From: Burkholderiales bacterium
GTDB lineage: Bacteria; Pseudomonadota; Gammaproteobacteria; Burkholderiales; Burkholderiaceae_C
Length of the DNA stretch: 64,000 bases
NCBI GenBank assembly: GCA_028868825.1
Contig: JAGWTU010000007.1
Span: 84,692 to 148,691, forward strand
Direction of reading: 5' to 3'
Shown here: positions 1 through 9,731 of the stretch, in pieces
How the letters are laid out: the number at the start of each line of letters is the position of its first letter
Numbering within the stretch: position 1 is the stretch's first letter
Notes under the pieces: generated by a model
Databases searched by the model: none
What the model was told of the DNA's origin: nothing
What the model saw: the letters and a program-made list of their open reading frames with translations, nothing else
Position numbers and translations under genes: made by a program

Positions 1-1711
1 GCGAGAGGTGGGCGCGGTTGGGCAGCCGCGTGAGCTCGTCGTAATGCGCCTGGCGCTCGAGCTGCTCGCGCTGCGCCTGCTGCTCGGTGATGTCGGAGAT
101 CACGAGCACGTGGTAGCGCAGGTCCTGCTCGGGGCCGCGCACGGTGGAGATCGTCGCCTGCAGCGTGCACAGCTCGCCGTTGCGGCGGCGCTCGAGCAGC
201 TCGCCGCGCCAGCTGCCCTGGTCGCGCAGGCTGGCCCACATCGCCGCGCGCTGCTGGCGCGCGATGGGGTCGGCCGGCGCCGGGCGCAGCAGCGATGGCA
301 CGGTGCCCAGCACCTCGTCGCGCGGCACGCCCAGGATCTGGCTGTAGGCGGCGTTGACGTCGAGCGCGCGCAGGTCGGGGTCGGTGATCAGCAGCCCCTC
401 GTGCAGATGCTGGAACAGGCTCACCGACATCAGCTGGCGCTCCTGCGCGTCGTGGCGGTCCTGGACATCGGCCAGCGTCGCGAGCAGCCGCACCGGACGG
501 CCGCCGGCCTCGCGCTCGATCACGAGCAGCGTCGCCTCGGTCCAGCGCCAGCCGCTGCCATGCGGCAGGCGCAACTCCAGCCGGCGCCGCCCGCTGCCGC
601 CGCCGGTCAGCGCGGCAATGGCTTCGGCGAGCAGCGGCTGGTCGTCGGGATGCGCCTGGGCCTGCCAATGGGCGGGCGACCAGCCCGGGCCGCCCTGGCC
701 CGTGATCGATCGCCAGGCCGACGAGGCGAAGCTCTCGCTGCGGTCCAGGTGCCAGTCGGCGACGCCGAGCCGCGAGCCGTCGAGCGCCCATTCCCAGCGC
801 TGTGAGCGCCCGCGCCATTCGGCCGTCGCCGCGTGCCCGAGCAGCATCGCCAGCAGCGCCGATCCGAGCCACCCGAGCAGCAGCAGCGGCGCCGCGCCGC
901 CGCCGGTGGTCCACAGCGCGGCGCCGTGCGAGGCCTGGGCGCAGCCCAGCAGCGCCACCAGCAGCAGGCCGCCGGCGGCCAGCGCGAGCTGGCCGCGCAG
1001 CGCCAGCGTCAGCACGACCAGGTGCGGCACGAACAGCACCAGCACGGCCCAGCGCGTGCCGGGGGCGATCCACATCAGCCACAGCAGGCCCAGCAGCGCC
1101 GCGGCGCCGGCGTACGTGCGGCGCCGGCTGGCGATGCGGCGCTCGGGGGCGAGACTGTTCGGGTCGACGGCGCAGATCGCCACCGTGCAGGCCAGCATGC
1201 CCAGCATGAGCACGACCCAGCCGGCGGCGAAGTCGCCGAACACGTCGACGCCGCTGCGGCCGGCCAGGGACCGGCCCAGCGCCACCACGCCGGCCACCGG
1301 TAGCGCGCCGGCGCAGGCGACGGCCAGCACCAGGCGCAGGACGTCGACGGCGCGCTGCAGCCGCGAATCGAAATGCAGCTGCAGCAGGGCCGTCTGGATC
1401 ATCAGCACGGCGCCGACGACGGCCAGCACGGCGCCGCCCGACGAGATCCAGGAATGCCCGAGTCCGACCAATGCCCCGTAGAGCCCGACGGCGGCGCCGG
1501 CGAGCGCGTTGCGGCCCCAGCGCCACGTGCCGGCCAGTGCCAGACCGGCCGGCAAGGCCAGCGCGGTCCAAGGCGGATAGGGCGCGGCCAGGGCGCCCGC
1601 GTAGGCCAGCACCAGTGCGGCCACCGCGATCGCCGCAGCGCGCAGCGACGATTCGGCGGTGAAGCGCCAGCCCTTGGTCAGGCCGGCGCGTTCGAGCAGC
1701 GGTCCGATCAA
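1..1711 (-). CDS. membrane-anchored PAS-PAS-GGDEF diguanylate cyclase (C-terminus beyond the left edge)
   Basis: The minus-strand frame stays open to position 1, so about 570 N-terminal residues are visible. The first 230 or so are strongly hydrophobic, with many Ala/Leu/Val segments, and resemble a multi-helix MASE-type sensor. Two PAS-like domains follow at about residues 304-410 and 430-545; the second contains GLLITDPDLRALDVN. A short helix then leads into YDELTRLPNRAHLS, the classic opening of a GGDEF domain. The GGDEF signature itself, and any EAL domain, lie outside the window, so cyclase activity is inferred from the family. The start is uncertain: no ATG or GTG fits, and a TTG at 1711 behind a G-rich stretch is the most plausible. 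The gene would make c-di-GMP at the inner membrane in response to an unknown signal. Confidence 0.8.
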   Translation of the reverse strand, partial: MIGPLLERAGLTKGWRFTAESSLRAAAIAVAALVLAYAGALAAPYPPWTALALPAGLALAGTWRWGRNALAGAAVGLYGALVGLGHSWISSGGAVLAVVGAVLMIQTALLQLHFDSRLQRAVDVLRLVLAVACAGALPVAGVVALGRSLAGRSGVDVFGDFAAGWVVLMLGMLACTVAICAVDPNSLAPERRIASRRRTYAGAAALLGLLWLMWIAPGTRWAVLVLFVPHLVVLTLALRGQLALAAGGLLLVALLGCAQASHGAALWTTGGGAAPLLLLGWLGSALLAMLLGHAATAEWRGRSQRWEWALDGSRLGVADWHLDRSESFASSAWRSITGQGGPGWSPAHWQAQAHPDDQPLLAEAIAALTGGGSGRRRLELRLPHGSGWRWTEATLLVIEREAGGRPVRLLATLADVQDRHDAQERQLMSVSLFQHLHEGLLITDPDLRALDVNAAYSQILGVPRDEVLGTVPSLLRPAPADPIARQQRAAMWASLRDQGSWRGELLERRRNGELCTLQATISTVRGPEQDLRYHVLVISDITEQQAQREQLERQAHYDELTRLPNRAHLS

Positions 1712-1757
1712 CGCACCGCCCCCGGCGCGGATGCCGGGGCCAGGCGCGGCATCGTCT

Positions 1758-2069
1758 TCAGACCTCGAACTCCGACAGCGAACGGCCCGCGGCCAGCGCC
1801 GCCGTCAGCCATTTGGGCTTGAGACCGCGCCCGGACCAGGTCTGGCCGGTGGCCTTGTCGTGATACTTCGCGGCCACCTTGGCGGCGGCCGGCTTGCGCG
1901 CCACGGCGGCGGGCCTTGCCGAGATATCGGCCAGCGTGAGCCCGTATTCGGCCATCAGCGCCTTCACCTTGGCGATGGCGTCGGCCCGCTGCCCGCGCTG
2001 CGTCTCGGCGATCTGCCTTTCGATCGCCGCCTTCTGGGCGAGCAGTTCGGTGAGGGACTGGGATGACAT
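1758..2069 (-). CDS. H-NS histone-like nucleoid protein
   Basis: A 103-residue protein of H-NS family size. Residues 5-50 are charged and helical, consistent with the coiled-coil oligomerisation domain. Residues 77-82 read TWSGRG and are followed by LKPKWL, the conserved C-terminal DNA-binding loop of H-NS proteins. The linker (about residues 50-68) is rich in Ala, Lys and Pro, as in betaproteobacterial members. It would bind curved AT-rich DNA and silence acquired genes. A -10-like hexamer (TAATAT on the minus strand, 2103-2108) lies 34 bases before the ATG, suggesting its own promoter. It precedes the cyclase gene on the same strand with about 46 bases between them, so the two could be cotranscribed. 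Burkholderiales genomes often carry several paralogues, so I assign no symbol. Confidence 0.9.
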   Translation of the reverse strand: MSSQSLTELLAQKAAIERQIAETQRGQRADAIAKVKALMAEYGLTLADISARPAAVARKPAAAKVAAKYHDKATGQTWSGRGLKPKWLTAALAAGRSLSEFEV

Positions 2070-2171
2070 GCGGGCTTTCGGCGGGCGGTCCGGGTGGCAC
2101 CTATATTAGTCGTGGGCGGCGGCGGTGACGTCGCGGATATACCCGAAATCGCGTGGCGCGGCCCCCGTGCT

Positions 2172-2444
2172 TCAGGGGGCCGGCGGCACGTAGCCGGCCG
2201 GCTGGTCGGTCTCGCCGCCGAAGAAGAACTGCTCCATCTGGCGCGCCAGATACTGCCGCGCCCGGGCGTCCGCAAGGTTCAGCCGGTTCTCGTTGACGAG
2301 CATCGTCTGGTGCTTCTTCCAGAGCTCGAACGCTTCCTTGCTGACTTGGTCGTAGATCCGCTTGCCGAGTTCGCCCGGATACGGCGCGAAACCCAGGCCC
2401 TCGGCTTCCTTCTTCAGGTAAATGCATTGCACCATGCGAGCCAT
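2172..2444 (-). CDS. yggX: probable Fe(2+)-trafficking protein YggX
   Basis: A 90-residue protein starting MARMVQC and containing [20 protein letters not shown], the hallmark of the YggX family, followed by [11 protein letters not shown]. The conserved N-terminal cysteine is Cys7. YggX is a small cytoplasmic protein linked to protection of Fe-S clusters and iron traffic during oxidative stress. The ATG at 2444 was chosen over a second ATG three codons later because it gives the usual N-terminus. It lies only 14 bases after the argA stop on the same strand, so argA and yggX are probably cotranscribed. The C-terminus (PAGYVPPAP) has the family length. Confidence 0.95.
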   Translation of the reverse strand: MARMVQCIYLKKEAEGLGFAPYPGELGKRIYDQVSKEAFELWKKHQTMLVNENRLNLADARARQYLARQMEQFFFGGETDQPAGYVPPAP

Positions 2445-2458
2445 GATTTTCTCCAGCT

Positions 2459-3799
2459 TCAGTTCAGTTTCTTGACCAGCACCTGCGAGCGCCGGTCCCA
2501 GTTGTATTTCCGTTTGCGCGCCTCGGGCAGCCAGTCGGGGTCGACATGGACGAAGCCGCGCTTGAGGAACCAGTGCATCGTGCGCGTCGTCAGCACGAAG
2601 ATGCTCGTCAGCCCCATCGCCTTGGCGCGGTGCTCGACGCGCTTGAGCAGCCGCTCGCCGTCGCCCTGGCCCTGCGACAGGGGCGAGACGGTGAGCGCAG
2701 CCATCTCGCCGGTGCGCGCCTCGGGGTAGGGGTAGAGCGCGGCGCAGCCGAAGATGATGCCGTCGTGCTCGACGACGCTGTAGTTGGCGATGTCGCGCTC
2801 GATCTCGGTGCGCTCGCGCCGCACCAGCGTGCCGTCGCGCTCGAAGGGCTCGATCAGCTGCAGCACGCCGCCGACATCGTCGCTGCCGGCCTCGCGCAGG
2901 CTCTCGAGCTTCTCGTCGATGACCATCGTGCCGACGCCGTCGTGGGTGAAGACCTCGAGCAGCAGCGCGCCGTCGGTGGCGAAGGGCAGGATGTGCGAGC
3001 GCTCGACCCCGCCCTCGCAGGCCTTGACGCATTGCTGCAGGTAGAACGCCGGGTCGGTGGGCAGCGCCGGAGGCGGCAGCGTCGCGAGCAGGCGCTTGGC
3101 CGCGGCGAGGTCGAGTTCGGTGTCGATGGCGCTGTCGGCATCGTCCATCTGCTCGCGGATGCCCGGGATCTCGGTCATGAAGACGAGCTTGTCGGCCTGC
3201 AGGGCGATCGCGGTCGAGGTCGCCACGTCCTCCATCGTCAGGTTGAAGGCCTCGCCGGTGGGCGAGAAGCCGAACGGGCTCAGCAGCACGAGCGCGCCCG
3301 ACTCGATCGCGCGGTGCATCGCCGCGCTGTCGACGCGACGCACGAGGCCGCTGTGCATGAAATCGACGCCGTCGACGATGCCGACCGGGCGCGCCGTGAG
3401 GAAGTTGCCCGAGACGACGCGCACCGTGGCGTTGGCCATCGGCGTGTTCGGCAGGCCCTGCGAGAACGCGGCCTCGATCTCGAAGCGCAGCTGGCCCGCG
3501 GCCTCCTGCGCCGCGTCGAGCGCGAGATCGTCGGTGATGCGGATGCCGCGCGAATAGCGCGAGACATGGCCCTTGGCGGCGAGCTGTTCGGTGACCTGCG
3601 GCCGAAAGCCGTGGACCATCACCAGCTTGATGCCCATCGCATGCAGGATCGACAGGTCCTGCGCGAAGGTGTTGAGCTTGCCGGCTGCGATCGCCTCGCC
3701 CGCGAGCGCGACGACGAAGGTCTTGCCGCGGTAGGCGTGGATATACGGTGCCACGGCGCGAAACCAGGGCACGAAGGTATGCGGGAAGACGAGATTCAT
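2459..3799 (-). CDS. argA: amino-acid N-acetyltransferase (N-acetylglutamate synthase)
   Basis: A 446-residue protein with the two-domain plan of classical ArgA. An amino-acid-kinase-like domain occupies about residues 1-290 ([16 protein letters not shown], then [12 protein letters not shown]), and a GNAT acetyltransferase domain about 300-440, with the acetyl-CoA loop around [13 protein letters not shown]. It makes N-acetylglutamate from acetyl-CoA and glutamate, the first step of arginine synthesis, and in this family arginine inhibits it through the kinase-like domain. The ATG at 3799 gives the standard N-terminus ([14 protein letters not shown]). The gene is divergent from the VOC gene at 3864 across a 64-base gap and sits upstream of yggX. 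Confidence 0.95.
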   Translation of the reverse strand: MNLVFPHTFVPWFRAVAPYIHAYRGKTFVVALAGEAIAAGKLNTFAQDLSILHAMGIKLVMVHGFRPQVTEQLAAKGHVSRYSRGIRITDDLALDAAQEAAGQLRFEIEAAFSQGLPNTPMANATVRVVSGNFLTARPVGIVDGVDFMHSGLVRRVDSAAMHRAIESGALVLLSPFGFSPTGEAFNLTMEDVATSTAIALQADKLVFMTEIPGIREQMDDADSAIDTELDLAAAKRLLATLPPPALPTDPAFYLQQCVKACEGGVERSHILPFATDGALLLEVFTHDGVGTMVIDEKLESLREAGSDDVGGVLQLIEPFERDGTLVRRERTEIERDIANYSVVEHDGIIFGCAALYPYPEARTGEMAALTVSPLSQGQGDGERLLKRVEHRAKAMGLTSIFVLTTRTMHWFLKRGFVHVDPDWLPEARKRKYNWDRRSQVLVKKLN

Positions 3800-3863
3800 G
3801 CTGCGCGCGATTGTGCCGCACCCTCTACACTGAAGACCCCCTCAATTCACTCAGGAGTCGGCG

Positions 3864-4265
3864 ATGGATCCGTTCAAGACCCCCGGTGCTTTCAGCTGGT
3901 GCGAACTCTCGACCAGCGACCCGAAGGCCGCCGCCGCCTTCTACGGCGAGGTGTTCGGCTGGAAGATCAGCGAGATGGGCGCCGAGATGGGCGGCTACCG
4001 CGTCGTCGCGATCGGCGGTTCGCCCGACGGCCAGGGCGCCGTCGGCGGCATCACCGCCTTCCCGCCCGGGGCGCCGCCGATGCCGCCGCACTGGGGCAGC
4101 TACGTCACCGTGGCCCAGGTCGAGCCGGTGCTGGCGCGCTGCGCCGAGCTCGGCGGCAAGACGCTGGTGCCGGCTATGGACATCCCCGGTGTCGGCCGCA
4201 TGGCCGTGATGCAGGATCCGCAGGGCGCGGTGCTGAGCATCATCGCCTACGCGATGCCGGCTTGA
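3864..4265 (+). CDS. VOC-family (glyoxalase/bleomycin resistance-like) protein
   Basis: A 133-residue protein with two beta-alpha-beta-beta-beta half-repeats typical of the vicinal-oxygen-chelate fold. The first half contains AFSWCELSTSDPKAAAAFY and the second contains WGSYVTVAQVEPVLARCAEL, ending DPQGAVLSIIAY. This pattern matches the stand-alone VOC proteins often annotated as 27 kDa-antigen or glyoxalase-like. The substrate cannot be read from sequence, and the metal ligands are not all conserved in an obvious way. The ATG at 3864 follows TCAGGAGTC, a good ribosome-binding site, and a TACACT -10-like hexamer lies just upstream. It is followed by hrpA on the same strand. Confidence 0.85.
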   Translation: MDPFKTPGAFSWCELSTSDPKAAAAFYGEVFGWKISEMGAEMGGYRVVAIGGSPDGQGAVGGITAFPPGAPPMPPHWGSYVTVAQVEPVLARCAELGGKTLVPAMDIPGVGRMAVMQDPQGAVLSIIAYAMPA

Positions 4266-4301
4266 GCCCCAGCGCCCGGGGCCGGAGATAATCCGCGCCC
4301 C

Positions 4302-7300
4302 GTGCAGAGAACCCCGCGCAGCGCCGCCCCGGCGCATCCCGTCCCGCCCATCCGCTATCCCGAATCGCTGCCGGTCTCGGCCCGGCGCGACGAGATCGCG
4401 CGCGCCATTCGCGAGCACCCGGTCGTCATCGTCTGCGGCGAGACCGGCTCGGGCAAGACGACCCAGCTGCCCAAGATCCTGCTCGAACTCGGCCGTGGCC
4501 TGGGCGCCGGCGGCCGCGGGCTGATCGGTCATACGCAGCCGCGGCGCATCGCCGCCAGCAGCGTCGCCAGGCGCATCGCGCAGGAGCTGAACTCGCCGCT
4601 GGGCGAGGTCGTCGGCTACAAGGTGCGCTTCCAGGACCGGCTGCAGCCCGGTGCCTCGGTCAAGCTGATGACCGACGGCATCCTGCTCGCCGAGACCGAG
4701 CGCGACCCGCTGCTGCGCGCCTACGACACCATCGTCATCGACGAGGCGCACGAGCGCAGCCTGAACATCGATTTCCTGCTCGGCTACCTGCGCCAGCTGC
4801 TGCCGCGCCGGCCCGACCTGAAGATCGTCGTCACCTCGGCGACCATCGATGCCGAGCGCTTCGCCAAGCACTTCGAATCGGCGCGCGGACCGGCGCCTGT
4901 GATCATGGTCTCGGGTCGGCTGTTCCCGGTCGAGCAGCGCTGGCGCCCGTACGAGGACAGCCGCGACTATGGCCTGGACAACGCCATCGCCGACGCCGTC
5001 GACGAGCTCTGGCGCGGTGCCGCCGGCGACATCCTCGTCTTCCTGCCCGGCGAGCGCGAGATCCGCGAGACCGCCGACCATCTGCGCCGCCACCTCGCGC
5101 AGGCCGCGCGCGGCGGCCCGCAGCCCGAGATCCTGCCGCTGTTCGCGCGCCTGAGCCAGGCCGAGCAGGACCGCGTCTTCGAGCCGGGCAACGGGCGCCG
5201 CATCGTGCTGGCGACCAACGTCGCCGAGACCTCGCTCACGGTGCCGGGCATCCGCTACGTCATCGACGCCGGCGTCGCGCGCGTCAAGCGCTACAGCTGG
5301 CGCAACAAGGTCGAGCAACTGCAGATCGAGCCCATCAGCCAGGCCGCAGCGCAGCAGCGCGCGGGCCGCTGCGGCCGCGTCGCCAACGGCATCTGCATCC
5401 GGCTGTACGGCGAGGACGACTACAACAGCCGGCCGCGCTTCACTGACCCCGAGATCCTGCGCAGCTCGCTCGCCGGCGTGATCCTGCGCATGAAGGCGCT
5501 GCACCTGGGCAATGTCGACGACTTCCCCTTCGTCGAGGCGCCGCCGCGCAAGGCCATCGCCGACGGCTATGCGCTGCTCGCCGAACTCGGGGCCGTCGAC
5601 GAGGCCAACGAGCTGACCGCCATAGGCACCGAGCTCTCGAAGCTGCCGCTGGACCCGCGCGTCGGCCGCATGATCCTGGCCGCGCGCGACCACCAGGCGC
5701 TGTCCGAGGTGCTGATCGTCGCCGCCGCGCTCAGCGGCCAGGACGTGCGCGACCGCCCGCTCGACAAGGCGCAGGCGGCCGACGAGAAGCACAAGCCCTT
5801 CGACGATGAACGCAGCGAATTCGTCGGCATGCTCAAGCTGTGGAACTGGATCGAGGTCGGGCGCGGCCATGGCGACAGCGAAGCGCATCCGCACAAGCTG
5901 ACGAACCGCCAGCAGGAACAGCGCCTGCGCGACCATTTCATCAGCCCGCGCCGCGTGCGCGAGTGGCGCGACATCCACAGCCAGCTCCACACCGTCGTCG
6001 CCGAGCATGGCTGGCGGCTGAACCAGTCACCGGCGACCTACGAGCAGCTGCATCTGTCGCTGCTCGCCGGCCTGCTCGGCAACATCGGCTGCAAGAGCGA
6101 CGACGAGGACTGGTATCTGGGCGCCCGCGGCATCAAGTTCTGGCGCCATCCGGGCGCCAACCTGAGCAAGAAGCCGGGGCGCTGGATCGTCGCCGCCGAA
6201 CTCGTCGAGACGACGCGGCTCTTCGGCCGCGGGCTGGCGGCGATCGAGCCGCAATGGATCCCGCCGCTGGCCGGCTCGCTGCTCAAGACCCAGCTGCTCG
6301 AGCCGCATTGGGAGAAAAAGGCCGCCGAGGTCATCGCGCTCGAACGCGCGACGCTCTACGGCATCGTCATCTACAACAACCGGCGCGTGAACTTCGGCAA
6401 CGTCGATGCGGCAAGCGCGCGCGAGATCTTCATCCGCGAGGCGCTCGTCGGCGACGAATGGGAAACGAAGCTGCCGTTCCTCGCCCACAACCGCAAGCTC
6501 ATCCGCCAGGTGCAGGAGCTCGAACACAAGGCGCGGCGCCAGGACGTGCTCGTCGACGACGAACTGATCCACGCCTTCTACGACCAGCAGCTGCCGCGCG
6601 ACGTCTGCAGCGGCGCGACGCTCGAACGCTGGTTCCGCGACGAGGTCAAGCGCCAGCCGCGGCTGCTGCAGCTCACGCGCGAGGAGCTGATGCGGCACGA
6701 GGCCGCCGGCATCACGACCGACGCCTACCCGCGCCAGCTGCGCCTGGGCGGCATCGACTGCCCCGCGACCTATCTGCACGAGCCCGGCGACGAGCGCGAC
6801 GGCGTCACCGTGACGGTGCCGATCTATGCGCTGAACCAGGTCAGCGACGCGCGTTGCGAATGGCTCGTCCCCGGCATGCTGCAGGCCAAGGTGCTGGCGC
6901 TCGTGAAGACGCTGCACCAGCGCCCGCGTTCGCGGCTCGTGCCGCTGCCCGAATTCGCGGCAGAGTTCTGCGAGCTCACGCCCTACGGCGAGGGCGGACT
7001 CGTCGACGCGCTGCTCAAGGCCGTGCGCGAGCGCACCCAGCTCGCGATCCAGCGCAACGACTTCAAGCTCGAGCAGCTGAGCCCGCACCTGTTCATGAAT
7101 TTCCGCGTCGTCGACGAGCATGGCCGGCAGCTCGGGCAGGGCCGGGACCTCGCCGGGCTGAAGGCGGCGCTGGGGACGCAGGCGCGCAGCGCCTTCCAGG
7201 CGCTGGCGGCGCTGAAGACCGAGGCGGTCGCGGCACCGGTGCCGCCGAGCGCGCCGACGAAGTCCGATGCCACGCGCGGCGTCCGTGCCGAGATCGTCGC

Positions 7301-8177
7301 GCCGCCGCCGCCGGCCGCACCGGCCGAAGCGGCGCGCTACACGGAATGGAGCTTCGGCGAACTGCCCGAACTGATGGAGGTGCGCCGCGGGCCCCAGGTG
7401 CTGGTCGGCTTCCCGGCCTTGCTCGACCGCGGCACGCATGTCGAGATCGAGGTTTTCGACGAACCCGAACTCGCCGCCGCGCGCCACCGCGCCGGCCTGC
7501 GTTGCCTCGTCGCGCTGCAGTTGCGCGAGCCGCTGCGCTTCCTCGAGAAGAACATCCCCGGGCTGCAGCAGATGGCGGCCTTCTACCTGCCGCTGGGCAC
7601 GCTGGAGGAATTGCGCGCGCAGATCATCGACGTCGCGCTCGATCGCGCCTTCCTCGGTGATCCGCTGCCGACCGATGCCGCGTCTTTCAAGCGCCGTCTC
7701 GACGAAGGCCGCTCGCGGCTGAACCTGATCGCGCAGGAGGTCGCGCGCCAGGCCGGCGTCGTGCTCGCCGAATACGGCGCCGCGCTGCGCAAGCTCAAGG
7801 ACGCGCGGCCGCCGCGCGAGGTCGTCGACGACATCCAGGCGCAGCTCCAGCGCCTCGTCGGAAAGCGTTTTCTCGCCGCCACGCCCTGGGCCGTGCTGCA
7901 GCATCTGCCGCGCTACCTGAAGGCCATCGTGATGCGGCTGGACAAGTTGCGCGGCGACCCGGCGCGCGATGCGTCGCGGCTGGCCGAGCTGCGGCCGCTG
8001 GAGCAGCGTTGGCTGCGCCGCGTCGTCGAGCTCAAGGGCGCGCCGCATGCCAGGCTCGACGAGTACCGCTGGCTGATCGAGGAGTTGCGCGTCAGCCTGT
8101 TCGCGCAGGAACTGCGCACGCCACAGCCGGTGAGCGTGAAGCGGCTGGACAAGGCCTGGGCGCAGATCGAATCGTGA
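4302..8177 (+). CDS. hrpA: ATP-dependent RNA helicase HrpA
   Basis: A 1,291-residue DEAH-box helicase, close to the length of enterobacterial HrpA (about 1,300). Walker A is GETGSGKTT at residues 46-54, DEAH is at 147-150, and SATI (motif III) and QRAGRCGR (motif VI) follow. The C-terminal half carries the DUF3418-type HrpA extension. The start is a GTG. A GATAAT hexamer at 4287-4292 puts the probable transcription start within a few bases of it, so the mRNA may be nearly leaderless. HrpA proteins act on structured mRNA and stalled ribosomes. The Ala/Pro-rich insert around residues 985-1010 is probably a linker. Confidence 0.95.
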   Translation: MQRTPRSAAPAHPVPPIRYPESLPVSARRDEIARAIREHPVVIVCGETGSGKTTQLPKILLELGRGLGAGGRGLIGHTQPRRIAASSVARRIAQELNSPLGEVVGYKVRFQDRLQPGASVKLMTDGILLAETERDPLLRAYDTIVIDEAHERSLNIDFLLGYLRQLLPRRPDLKIVVTSATIDAERFAKHFESARGPAPVIMVSGRLFPVEQRWRPYEDSRDYGLDNAIADAVDELWRGAAGDILVFLPGEREIRETADHLRRHLAQAARGGPQPEILPLFARLSQAEQDRVFEPGNGRRIVLATNVAETSLTVPGIRYVIDAGVARVKRYSWRNKVEQLQIEPISQAAAQQRAGRCGRVANGICIRLYGEDDYNSRPRFTDPEILRSSLAGVILRMKALHLGNVDDFPFVEAPPRKAIADGYALLAELGAVDEANELTAIGTELSKLPLDPRVGRMILAARDHQALSEVLIVAAALSGQDVRDRPLDKAQAADEKHKPFDDERSEFVGMLKLWNWIEVGRGHGDSEAHPHKLTNRQQEQRLRDHFISPRRVREWRDIHSQLHTVVAEHGWRLNQSPATYEQLHLSLLAGLLGNIGCKSDDEDWYLGARGIKFWRHPGANLSKKPGRWIVAAELVETTRLFGRGLAAIEPQWIPPLAGSLLKTQLLEPHWEKKAAEVIALERATLYGIVIYNNRRVNFGNVDAASAREIFIREALVGDEWETKLPFLAHNRKLIRQVQELEHKARRQDVLVDDELIHAFYDQQLPRDVCSGATLERWFRDEVKRQPRLLQLTREELMRHEAAGITTDAYPRQLRLGGIDCPATYLHEPGDERDGVTVTVPIYALNQVSDARCEWLVPGMLQAKVLALVKTLHQRPRSRLVPLPEFAAEFCELTPYGEGGLVDALLKAVRERTQLAIQRNDFKLEQLSPHLFMNFRVVDEHGRQLGQGRDLAGLKAALGTQARSAFQALAALKTEAVAAPVPPSAPTKSDATRGVRAEIVAPPPPAAPAEAARYTEWSFGELPELMEVRRGPQVLVGFPALLDRGTHVEIEVFDEPELAAARHRAGLRCLVALQLREPLRFLEKNIPGLQQMAAFYLPLGTLEELRAQIIDVALDRAFLGDPLPTDAASFKRRLDEGRSRLNLIAQEVARQAGVVLAEYGAALRKLKDARPPREVVDDIQAQLQRLVGKRFLAATPWAVLQHLPRYLKAIVMRLDKLRGDPARDASRLAELRPLEQRWLRRVVELKGAPHARLDEYRWLIEELRVSLFAQELRTPQPVSVKRLDKAWAQIES

Positions 8178-8306
8178 ATGCCATACCGCCGAATCGCGGG
8201 TCGGGGATAGGTCGACGCTCGGCCGGCGGTCCCTAGAATCGCGGCTGCCGCAACCGGCCTGCCGGGCGAGAACCATCCGAGGTTCCGGCGGTACCAGGAG
8301 ACTTCG

Positions 8307-8927
8307 TTGCCGAAGCCGAATTCAGCCGTCGTTGCGGTGTGGTTGGGGGTCATGGCCATCGGCCTCGCGCGGGCCGAGGGTGCGGCGTCCGCGGCCGAGG
8401 ACGAGGCGGCGATGGAACGCGCGCGCCGCGCCGCCGACAGCCCGTTCAAGGCCATCCTCGAAGCCTCGAAGTTCAAGCGCAAGGCCGCCGCCGAGTCCGT
8501 TGTCGAGGCGCCGCGGCCGCCGCCCGAACCCCCGCTGCGCACGCTCGCCGCGATCGCGCGGCCGGCGGCCGCGGCCGGCGCCTTGAGCCCGTCGTCGTTC
8601 GACGCGCCGCGCCAGCAACTGCCGCTGCAGCCGCTGCTGCCCGCCGGCCCCGATCCGCGCTGGGTCGCGGTGCTGACGCCGCCCAAGCTGATCCGCATGG
8701 TCGAACCGGCAATCCCGCCGCGCCTGCTCGCCGAGATCGACGCCAGGCGCGAGTTCACGGTGACCATGAAGATCCTGAGCGACGGCAGCGTCGCCGATGT
8801 GCGCATCGATCCCGCACCGCCGCGCGGCTTGCAGCGCTATATCGTCGAGGCGCTGGTCCAGTGGCGCTACGAGCCGCAGCCGGTCGTGCGCGAGCACCGC
8901 GTGACGCTCGTCTTCAATCCCGCGTGA
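8307..8927 (+). CDS. TonB C-terminal-domain (energy transducer-like) protein
   Basis: A 206-residue protein with a hydrophobic N-terminal segment (residues 8-22), then an Ala/Pro-rich central region. The C-terminal 80 residues read like a TonB/TolA C-terminal fold: FTVTMKILSDGSVADVRI followed by IVEALVQWRYEPQPV. The start is a TTG at 8307, chosen because AGGAG lies seven bases upstream and no ATG gives the hydrophobic segment. A TAGAAT -10 hexamer lies at 8234-8239. It stands alone, without ExbB or ExbD neighbours, so it may use another motor or act as a periplasmic linker. The membrane segment is short and Ala-rich, and a cleavable signal peptide is also possible. Confidence 0.75.
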   Translation: MPKPNSAVVAVWLGVMAIGLARAEGAASAAEDEAAMERARRAADSPFKAILEASKFKRKAAAESVVEAPRPPPEPPLRTLAAIARPAAAAGALSPSSFDAPRQQLPLQPLLPAGPDPRWVAVLTPPKLIRMVEPAIPPRLLAEIDARREFTVTMKILSDGSVADVRIDPAPPRGLQRYIVEALVQWRYEPQPVVREHRVTLVFNPA

Positions 8928-8938
8928 CGTGCGGTCGT

Positions 8939-9655
8939 TCAGCGCTGCAGCAGCGTCAGCGCGCGGTCCATTCCGCCCTCGGTGATCGACAGCATCGCCT
9001 GCGCCAGCACCGCCGGCTTCGGGTGGTAGGCGATCGACAGGCCGGCCACGGCCATCATCGGCAGGTCGTTGGCGCCGTCGCCGACGGCGATCGTCCGCTC
9101 GGGCGCGATGCCCATCAGCTCGGCGACCTCGAGCAGCACGCGGCGCTTCTCGGCGCCGTCGACGACCTCGCCCCAGGGCCGCGGCACGAGGCGGCCGGTG
9201 AGGCAGCCGTCCTCGACCTCGAGCATGTTGGCCCGCGCGTAATCCAGCCCGAGCCGCGTGCGGATGCGTTCGCTGAAGAACGTGAAGCCGCCCGAGACCA
9301 GCAGCGTCTTCAGGCCGGCGTCGCGGCAGGCGGCGACGAAGGCCTCGACACCGGGGTTGAGCTGCAGGTGGTTCGCCCAGACTTCCTCGAGCGCCGTCAG
9401 CGGCACGCCGCGCAGCAGCGCGAGCCGGCGGCGCAGGCTTTCGGCGTAGTCGCTGATCTCGCCGCGCATCGCCGCCTCGGTGATCGCCGCAACCTCGGCC
9501 TTGCGGCCGGCGGCCTGCGCGATCTCGTCGACGCATTCGATGTTGATCAGCGTCGAGTCCATGTCGAAGGCGACGAGTCGGTAGTCGGCCAGGCGCAGCG
9601 GCGGCTCGAAGCCGCGCACCCACAGCCCGGGCTGGATCTGGCGCGCGTCGCTCAA
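8939..9655 (-). CDS. serB: phosphoserine phosphatase
   Basis: A 238-residue HAD-superfamily enzyme. The DxDST nucleophile motif is FDMDSTLI with Asp31 and Asp33; the SGGFTFF motif and the GDGANDLPMM motif follow, all diagnostic of SerB. It removes phosphate from phosphoserine in the last step of serine synthesis. The N-terminal ACT-like extension found in some SerB proteins is absent, as expected for a protein of this length. The only available start is a TTG at 9655. No ATG or GTG precedes it in frame, and the TTG overlaps the stop of a short upstream ORF as TTGA, which suggests translational coupling. The gene lies downstream of mfd on the same strand. Confidence 0.93.
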   Translation of the reverse strand: MSDARQIQPGLWVRGFEPPLRLADYRLVAFDMDSTLINIECVDEIAQAAGRKAEVAAITEAAMRGEISDYAESLRRRLALLRGVPLTALEEVWANHLQLNPGVEAFVAACRDAGLKTLLVSGGFTFFSERIRTRLGLDYARANMLEVEDGCLTGRLVPRPWGEVVDGAEKRRVLLEVAELMGIAPERTIAVGDGANDLPMMAVAGLSIAYHPKPAVLAQAMLSITEGGMDRALTLLQR

Positions 9656-9723
9656 GGTTCGGCCCCCGCTGCCGCGCTGCCGTTGTCGAGCCGTCGTGCG
9701 GCGAGGTCGTCCGCCAGGGTCAT
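9652..9723 (-). CDS. possible 23-residue leader ORF between mfd and serB
   Basis: A short ORF (MTLADDLAARRLDNGSAAAG plus three residues) starts at an ATG five bases after AGGAG, a good ribosome-binding site that overlaps the mfd stop codon. Its TGA stop overlaps the TTG start of serB as TTGA. I do not recognise the peptide. It may simply deliver ribosomes to the weak TTG start of serB, or it may be chance. The evidence is the ribosome-binding site plus the overlap, nothing more. Confidence 0.3.
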   Translation of the reverse strand: MTLADDLAARRLDNGSAAAGAEP

Positions 9724-9731
9724 CTTCACTC